Source: Anaeramoeba flamelloides (lineage: Eukaryota; Metamonada; Anaeramoebidae). From it: a stretch of 64,000 bases of DNA. The stretch spans positions 434,001 through 498,000 of the forward strand of contig JANTQA010000057.1 of the NCBI GenBank assembly GCA_027625915.1, read 5' to 3'. The first letter of the stretch is position 1, and each line of letters begins with the position of its first letter. Shown piece after piece: positions 57,601 to 64,000 of the stretch. Made by a program: the position numbers and the translations under genes. Under the pieces are notes generated by a model. It was not told the origin of the DNA. It saw nothing but the letters and a program-made list of their open reading frames with translations, and did no database searches.

Positions 57601-60600
57601 TTTTTTATTATTTCGAGGGTTCAGATGATAAGATATATTATCGTTATACTAACGATTAATTCGCGATAATATTAAAAAAATCGCGATTAGTACTACTTTA
57701 TCACCAAAAATCATAAAATCACGATATTCAACATTATCGCAATATAAAATAACTATTGAGAAAAAAATGAAAAATTATTTTTTTGAAATCACTTAAAAAA
57801 AATCTCTAGACTTTTACAAAGATTTGAGACTTTTACAACATTTTTTCCCTTTAAAAATTTTTGAAAGTGTTGTAAAGTCTCTTCAAGTGTTTGAAAGTTT
57901 TGAAAGACATATATCTTTATAAAGGAAATGAGTTTGTTTGTTGTAGAAAAAAATTTTATTCTTTTCATTTTTTTTTTTTCACAAAAATATAAAATCTCAA
58001 TCAAATTATATGATCACACTAATAATTATCCATTTCAACAATAGACTTGAATATAAAATAGATGTGTTTTTTTAAAATGTAATTATTACCTTCACCAAGT
58101 TAAATAATCAAAAAAGAATAAAGAGTAATTTTCCTTCTTATTTGGTGATCGATCAAACAAAAACCTTTATACTCTAGTTGTGTTTTCTGTCCAATGCCAA
58201 GATATTAAAAGAAGAATAATAAGAAGAAAACAATTGTATAAAAAATCTTAATAATAGGTGATCATCTGGCAAGGATGTTGTGAAATCTTTTGAAGAGTTA
58301 TCCAACCCCTTTTAGCTCTCATAGAATATTGAAAATGTTTTAACACAAGAACAGATTCTTTAAAGAACGGGTGAAGTGTTGGTTATTTTAGAAGCTCTTT
58401 TATTAAATAAATTTTACAACACCACGATTGACTGAAAAAATATTTATTTGTCTTTTGTTACTATTGTTGTTGATCTCAAAGGGTCGATAGGTTTGTCAAC
58501 AAAATCCAAAATAAAATACAATAAAACTCTTGGCTCTGATCCTTGATAGAATCAAGTATCTTTTTTGTTGTTTTTTCAAAGAATAACTTTTTTTCACTTA
58601 ATCTGTTTTTTGATTAAAAAAATTTTTCTTTGTAAAAATATTACTCAATTAGCCCAAAAATCCATCAAACATTATATCGCGATTACTTTTTAATCACGAT
58701 ATTTTGGCATTTATCACCATTTTTTAATAATTATCGCGATTTTATAGAATATCTTGATTTGTTATATTATCGCGATAATATAGATTATAGCGATTTTCTG
58801 ATATTATCGCGATTTTATGTAATATCTTGTTTTTATTATATATAGCGATTTTTTATAGAATATTGCGATTTTTGTAACTTTATCGTGACTTAAGCATAGA
58901 TATCACCAAAGCCCCTTTTTTTGTGATTTAAAATTATTAAAATAATCTGATGATTTATCTTTAAAAATGAAATATAAATGTTTTTTTTTTATTATTATTT
59001 TGAAGGTGGTATTTTCCTCTTACAGCTGTTAGGTTTTCCAGAATTTAAAAGAATAGAGGAAAATCATAGATATTGCTCGATTCTTTTGAATTCTGGAAAA
59101 CCTAGGCACTTGACGGTAATCGACAGCACTGTTTGTTGATATTATTATGCCTAATATTTTTTAAATATTCTTGAACTTACCATCCATAACTATTTATTAT
59201 TAAATTTTCTCTAAATTAATTTAGATTTAAATCTTAATAATTTTAAGTTTTCTACTTTACAATTAATATTTCCATTGTCTTTTTTTGAAAACTTTAAATT
59301 TTCTGATATATGTTAAAAGCCAAGAAGTTCTAATTTCTTTTTTAAGTTTTGATATTCTTTTATAAATCGAAATTCTGACTTGATCTTTTTTTACTTCAGT
59401 TTTATAAATTATTCTTGGAGAATATGAGGATTGAATTTTTAAAAATTTCATGAGTTTTGATTTATTCATACATCTATTGTGTTAAAATCTTTTTGGGTTA
59501 AATTAAAGATGACTAATCTGTACAATAATTGACTTATTGCATATTGATTTGAACATTTGTAATTTTAAAGTCATTTAGATAACTTTTGTTGGCTAAAAAT
59601 TATTTTTATTTGTTAAAATTATCTTGTACCTTTTTAAAAGTTTTTTTGTAAATGTTTCTTTTTTTCAAGTCAAATTCCTAAATATTTTATTTTGGATAAC
59701 TTGTTTTATTTTAAGGTTTTATAAGTATTTGGGTTCATACCAAATTCTTGGATAATTTTATAAATTATTATCAACTTTTTTGTCAAAATCTGGAATATGG
59801 GCACTTCTATTATTAAAATTAAATCATCTGTAAACATTTGAACATGATGAACTAAATCTTTGATTTTCTTCAATTAAAAAATAACTGATAAATCCAAACA
59901 TCAAGGGGGGATTCCTTGAAAAACTCACATTCCTTCTTTTTTATAATATTAAAATGGATTAATTTTATCAATCCAAAAAAAACAAAAGTATTCGCTTTTT
60001 TAAAAACTCCATTTTCAGGGGAAACAGTGAAATTGTTGATAAAAAAGTTCTTGAAAGTGTTTCATAATCTCAGTTAAATTTACACAGTGATCATTTCTTT
60101 TACAAAACAAAATGCGAAATTTTTACAATTCCAACAATTTTCACAATTTTCACCTTTTTAAATTATCACCTTACCAAAATTTGAGTTTATTATTCCATAA
60201 TTTCTATTTCAAATCTAGAAAACACAAAGCAATTCCACAAGCTGTTCTAAATAATTTTTTAGTTACTTTTACAAGTTTGAAGTGTTTGAAAATTTTAAAT
60301 TGTATTTGAAAAGCCCTTATAATCATTTTTTTTTAAATTTTTATTGAAAAATATATTTGAATTTTTTCTTTTATTTGTGTTATTGTTGTTTTTAACTTTG
60401 AAACTGAGTAATTTGTTTGTCCAATTTCTTTAAAATGAAAATTTCTTTTTGAGAGGTGAATGCTAAACACACAATAACAAAACACCCACTGGGGTGGAAG
60501 CGTAGTTCTTAAAATTCTGTACCAATTGAAAGAAATTAAATTTGTTCAATTTGTTTTTTTTTATTGTAATATAAGGGGAGCGGTTCTCTTATTTGCCCTA

Positions 60601-61689
60601 AAATTTTATTATTTTTATTTGGGATTGAATATTTCTTACAAAAAAAAAGAATTCGAATTCTTTCACTTTACCAATAAATTCAAAAAAATGTTATAAAATT
60701 TTTAGTTCAATTTCCCTTTTTGTAATCTATTAACTCAACTTTTAAAACAACTCAAGTGAGAGAATCGTTTGATGTTACAACCAATGATAAAAAGATTTTT
60801 AACATTTTTACCAATAAAATGCTTTATTCAAAGCTTGTGTAAAAAAATTACCAAAATGTAAAACGAAGTAAAAATTTTCAGAGATTTATTTGAATTTATC
60901 AGTTTTCGAAAATCTCTTTTGAATTAATTTAAAAAGTGTTTTACAATGAAGTGTTCTTAAAGGCCAAGAGAATAGTGGTTCTGTTACCGATAAATCAAAT
61001 AAAAAAATATCGTTAATTTATTCTTCATAAGCAAGTATTTAACAGAGCTCAAGATCTTTGGTTTGCAATTGGGTTGCTTGCTAAAATTAACCAAACGGAA
61101 TTTCATAAGAAGGAAATAAAATTACCAATTTCTTTGAAAGTTATCAGTTTAGAGCCGAGTCGACTCTTTGACCTGTGTTGTTACAAGAAATCAAATTGTA
61201 CTATTTTTGATTCCGTACACGGAACAAAAATTTTGCTTTTAATAAAATTAGTTAGTTTGATTTAGAAACAGCCAAACCAAAATACAAAGAAATACTGATC
61301 CATGGAACAACAAAAAAAGAGATCAAAAAAATATAAAAGCCTTCATTTTGCGTCTTCAAAAGACAAAACTGTTTTTGGAAAAAAAAGTGATGCACCTTTT
61401 TACAAAACATTAAAAAAACATCAAAAAAAAAGAAAAAAAAATTAAAAAGTGATACTTGATCGAAACTTTCAGGCATAGAAATTAATATAAATAAAAGTGC
61501 GCAATAAACAGTTTGTTCGTATTGTGTTGATTTATTTATTTCGGAACGTAATATTTCTTCTCGTTGATTTTTTGGATGTGAGGTTATTTGTTTTTGTACT
61601 TTTTCATAACAATTAATCCAATGTAACTCGATCTCTTCTTCGTGATCAAGTGGCTTTAAATCAAAAATACGTAGCTTAAGTTTATTCAT
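53028..61689 (-). CDS. INTS3: Integrator complex subunit 3 (INTS3), six exons
   Basis: Exons on the minus strand are 61689-61456, 57143-57030, 56736-56582, 56450-55856, 55103-53919 and 53750-53028. All phases agree, giving 1001 residues (human INTS3 has ~1042). INTS3 belongs to the Integrator complex, which cleaves and terminates Pol II transcripts, and to the SOSS ssDNA-repair complex. Collinear matches to the animal protein include MLTSLVRDNYKYCVNVL, NFLRLITDHH with YSIGRDLIRLLQNL, ITPKMETQLLYLL, TRWALIGWLLTS joined in the right spacing to CALFYDLFFFTPGRDN, and a C-terminal helical region (LVGNLEV-like FVGNLEVISF). A poly-Asn insert sits near residue ~525. Introns are 4312, 293, 131, 752 and 168 nt. 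Some donors are weak (GTATCA, GTTTGT). The large introns hold transposon remains. Confidence 0.93.
54583..54629. repeat. (ATT)n trinucleotide repeat coding poly-Asn in INTS3
   Basis: About 15 consecutive ATT units on the plus strand read as AAT (Asn) codons on the INTS3 sense strand, inside the linker following the conserved N-terminal half. Confidence 0.95.
55202..55767. mobile_element. GGGGCCC-ended TIR element, copy E, in INTS3 intron 4
   Basis: The left end (TAAACTATTTTGCAGTCAAA) and both subterminal regions match copy C (shared TTGGAAATTTTCAAAATTGA and TTTGTTCTTCAAAGGT). The right end, CACTTTGAAGGAAACAAAG, is worn. It occupies three quarters of the 752-nt intron 55855-55104. Confidence 0.68.
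56461..56520. repeat. (GTTT)n repeat in INTS3 intron 3
   Basis: Imperfect TTTG units with two TGATT interruptions, lying 10-70 nt from the intron-3 acceptor. On the sense strand it is (CAAA)n. Confidence 0.9.
57620..58920. mobile_element. CGCGAT-array element, copy 3 (inverted), in INTS3 intron 1
   Basis: Reverse-complement relative of 44820-46130 with both arrays present: 57625-57750 and 58670-58900, the latter with about ten TATCGCGATTTT-like units. It shares the interior landmarks, including a region around CTTTTACAACATTTTTTCCC. It lies within the 4.3-kb first intron of INTS3. Confidence 0.75.
59030..59104. repeat. 25-bp near-perfect hairpin in INTS3 intron 1
   Basis: Left arm TAGGTTTTCCAGAATTTAAA (59030 onward) and right arm beginning ATTCTTTTGAATTCTGGAAA pair with one mismatch over 25 bp around a 25-nt loop. 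Either strand could fold into it. It could be a miniature element or a structured RNA. Confidence 0.7.
59263..60300 (-). pseudogene. Decayed non-LTR-type reverse transcriptase fragment
   Basis: Read on the minus strand in several frames broken by stops and shifts, successive reverse transcriptase blocks appear in order. CFLDLK (about 60210) resembles the first Asp block. VFQGIPP (about 59910) resembles the QG-P block. MFTDDLILI (about 59820-59838) is the (F/Y)xDD catalytic block. KYLGI (about 59680) is the classic block 7. A basic thumb-like frame follows (59469-59263). Block order and spacing argue against chance. It is an old LINE-like insertion in INTS3 intron 1, in the same sense as INTS3, and is non-functional. 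Confidence 0.6.
61030..61265 (+). other. Coding-like island of unknown origin in INTS3 intron 1
   Basis: A plus-strand frame without ATG is open for about 75 codons. It reads HKQVFNRAQDLWFAIGLLAK, then KEIKLPISLKVISLEPSRLF, and ends at TAG 61265. Composition is well above the local GC level. It lies antisense within INTS3 intron 1. It may be a fragment of a transposon protein or a captured exon. No family is recognised. Confidence 0.35.
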
Positions 61690-62481
61690 CTTATTTTTTG
61701 AATTTACAAAAACCGTAGTATTATCAAGTGATTTTAGAAAAATGAATTATTTCTTAGTTTTTACAAAAAAATTCCTTCCCTTATTTTCAATAACTTTTCA
61801 GAACCTTTAAATACTTTCCATTACAGTGTGTTGAGAAATTTGAAATTGGAAATTTACATTACTTATTAAATAAGATTTCCAACAGACTCCAATTAAAAAT
61901 TTTAACAAGATCAAATTGGTTTAAAGATCCTAATAAATTTGAAAAATCATTTTTTAGTAAAACTTTCTAGCTTATTGGGTAATTATGATCAGACATGTTT
62001 TTTTATTAAACTAACAATTTATTCACTCCTAATACAAAACAGACTTTCAGAAACAATTGAAATTAATCATTGTTTCTCTCTCTTTTCTATTGATATAAAA
62101 TTTAGAGTTTTTCTTAACAATAACCAAAATATTTGATACTTTTTAAAATCTTAATTGACAAACTTTGTAAAGATATAAGAATAAAAATATTTTATTTCCC
62201 TTTAACTTTTTTTTTGTAGGTGAGGAAGGGGGGTGAAAATTAAAGTAACACGGTAGATATACGCTGTCTCCTGGGGTATATAAATTTACAATAAAAATGA
62301 ATAACATTTTCAATTTGTTTTTCACATATATGTATATTTGCTAGAGATATATTATACTGTATAAAAAAAAGTTTGGAAATAAATTGAAAAAACAACTTCA
62401 GGACCAAGAAGCATGGTGCAAATATTGTTAGAGTTTTTTTGAAAAAATTAAATATGTGTAAAAATGATTTCTGATTGTTTA
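61690..62481. other. Upstream region of INTS3, no other gene seen
   Basis: Presumed INTS3 promoter and spacer. Short frames around 61939-62136 lack an ATG and similarity, so none is called. Confidence 0.45.
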
Positions 62482-62823
62482 ATGTTTTTTGATAAAATTT
62501 TGATTTTTTCATTAATTGTGATACTTTTTGGGTATTACCCAAGCGCCAAGAAACTTACCAGTGTCTTTAATGTTTTGAGTGGCATTTTGTTGTATTTAAT
62601 GGAGAAAGGTGGGTGATTTTGAGTAGAACCTTTAAATAGAAAATCGTAAATACATTTTTCAAATTCAAACAAGTTTAAACATTTTTAATCGAAGATTCAT
62701 TGTAATTTTTAGTAATCATTAAAATAAAACATCAAATATATTATCAAGTAACGTTGGTATTGTGGAAATGCCAAAAAAATATCACAGTTAATGAAAAAAT
62801 CAAAATTTTATCAAAAAACATGA
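62482..62823. mobile_element. hairpin MITE family 2, copy 2 (342 bp)
   Basis: The two ends are nearly perfect inverted repeats of ~55 bp: ATGTTTTTTGATAAAATTTT on the left and AAAATTTTATCAAAAAACAT on the right, continuing to GTGATACTTTTTGG and its partner. It is related to 21730-22056 and non-coding. Confidence 0.78.
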
Positions 62824-63107
62824 AAGATTTGGATAGGATTTTTACAAATGAGTATTTTTTTTAAGGAAAAACTCGAAATAACCTTTCTTCATTTTTTTTT
62901 TTTGAAACTCTTTTATTCAATCTTGTTTTCAAAAACGAAAAAAATATTTAAAATAAACTAAATTTTATAATAAATGGTTCGTGTTACATTTGAATTGTGA
63001 ATTACATTTGTATTTTTTTGAAGTTTTTCCTCTCACAATGAAAAGTTTGAAAATAAATCATTTTTTCTCTTATTTATTTTTTCAATAGTATTTTGTTAAA
63101 ATGGAAA

Positions 63108-63642
63108 ATGAAAATGAAAATTTGGAGAGAAGTAACAGATGAATTAATGAAAATATTGGTTTTGGATATGAAAAAAAGATTAGATTTAGTTATCAAATGG
63201 AAGGAGAATCATTCAATGGGTTTTATTAAATTTTAAAAATTTCTATTTATAATGATATGCTTATTTCAAAATAAATATCCCAAATTTTTTTTAATTGTTT
63301 TTTTTTACTTTTTTTTATTTAATTTTTAGATAAAATTAATGTCTCATGAGTGATAGAACTGAATATTAAAAAAGAAATTTTTATATTATAATAGATAACT
63401 TTAATTATTAATAATATTTTTTATTAAAATTTGATTTTTAATGGGATAATGATTTTGAAATAGAATTTATTTTGAATGCCTGTGTTGAGGAGATGTACTC
63501 TTTGAATGGTAAGTTTTATTTAAGTCAATTCAAAATTCTCTCTTTACTGAAATTAGTTTTATTTAAAGGTGTACTATTTTTTTCCAATACCAATTATTGT
63601 TTTGAATTATATTTTGAATTGAAAGAAATAAAAATCAAATAA
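63108..63642 (+). pseudogene. Unknown multi-exon gene or decayed duplicate
   Basis: 63108-63222 copies the exon at 50315-50184 (MKMKIWREVTDELMKILV) but lacks one base, shifting the frame. Downstream, two segments splice cleanly. 63464-63508 (FILNACVEEMYSLN) ends at GTAAGT. After a 60-nt intron, 63569-63642 (VLFFSNTNYCFELYFELKEI, then KIK and TAA) continues in phase. These look like genuine terminal exons. The whole may be a pseudogene, or a live gene whose true first exons differ from the damaged one. The family is not recognised. The interval 63000-63460 is the inverted counterpart of 49960-50450. Confidence 0.4.
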
Positions 63643-64000
63643 AAATTATAATGAATTAATCAAAAACAAAGTTTCTATCTATTTATTTATTAATTATTCA
63701 ATTATTATTTTTTCTTTTTTTAAATAAATAAAATTCTGTATAATTGTTCTTTGTTGAACAAATAAGAAATAAGTAGAATAATAATTTTTGAAGAATAGTT
63801 GATATAAACTTGAAATAAAACCATAAAATCCATATATTTTCTTTTGAAATTTAAAAAACACAAATTTCTTAGGGTTACTATTGAGAAAAGTAACAATTTT
63901 CATTTTGATCTTCTATTTGAAGATCAAAGAAAATCTAAATAGTAATAAAAACTGATTTCTCTACAATCATTTCGATTCTTTCAATAACATTTGTATAACA
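63643..64000. other. Window end, no feature seen
   Basis: AT-rich, non-coding. Confidence 0.4.

Noticed and set aside
60112-60309. 65-residue plus frame starting with ATG
   Set aside because: Asn/Phe/Leu-only composition, and it lies antisense to the reverse transcriptase remnant.

Overview
The window is nuclear DNA from an extremely AT-rich eukaryote, most likely a free-living or anaerobic amoeboid protist. The gene products have long Lys/Asn/Ser/Asp-rich low-complexity inserts, the introns are GT-AG, stop codons are standard and almost all TAA, and intergenic DNA is long and full of homopolymers. Anaeramoeba-like metamonads or other AT-rich amoebozoan-type genomes would fit. That placement is inference from style and is not proven. 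Nothing prokaryotic, no rRNA, no convincing tRNA and no CRISPR array was seen.

Confident genes, left to right: an intronless exocyst subunit Sec5/EXOC2 (+, 2532-5756); a catalytically complete M16 metalloprotease of the C05D11.1-like group (-, 9801-15733, with a 2.7-kb intron just after the HxxEH motif); two small unknown proteins (+, 17135 and 20875), the first apparently tail-anchored; a WDR20/DMWD-like WD40 protein (+, 22814-24531, intron filled by a CA microsatellite); COMMD2 (+, 30448-31218, two exons); an importin-alpha-like armadillo protein without a visible importin-beta-binding domain (-, 35289-36905); a small ELMO-type PH-domain protein (+, 43222-44071, three exons); and Integrator subunit 3, INTS3 (-, 53028-61689, six exons, 4.3-kb first intron). 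They look like unrelated housekeeping genes: exocytosis, proteolysis, deubiquitinase scaffolding, Commander complex, nuclear import, signalling and RNA processing. No operon logic is expected. Splice junctions were chosen by combining GT-AG sites, phase continuity and continuity of family homology.

The rest is mostly a transposon graveyard, and repeats are the main unexplained content. I find: (1) five copies of a ~185-222 bp TA-flanked inverted-repeat MITE with ends beginning CAGTCAGTTCC; (2) five elements whose ends carry a GGGGCCC core, in two subfamilies; (3) a 591-bp element with a perfect 9-bp target duplication and a related empty site elsewhere in the window; (4) three copies of a ~1.3-kb element whose two ends are arrays of a CGCGAT palindrome; (5) a TTAA-flanked 751-bp element with long inverted ends; (6) a second hairpin MITE family with ~55-bp arms; (7) a 1.4-kb inverted dispersed repeat pair; (8) a decayed non-LTR-type reverse transcriptase inside INTS3 intron 1. 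Several elements sit inside introns of the genes above, which explains the unusually long introns.

A few short coding-looking islands (24.7, 37.4, 49.1, 50.2, 61.1 and 63.1-63.6 kb) could not be assigned. The 50.2 and 63.1 kb islands are inverted copies of each other, so a fragment of an unknown gene has been duplicated.
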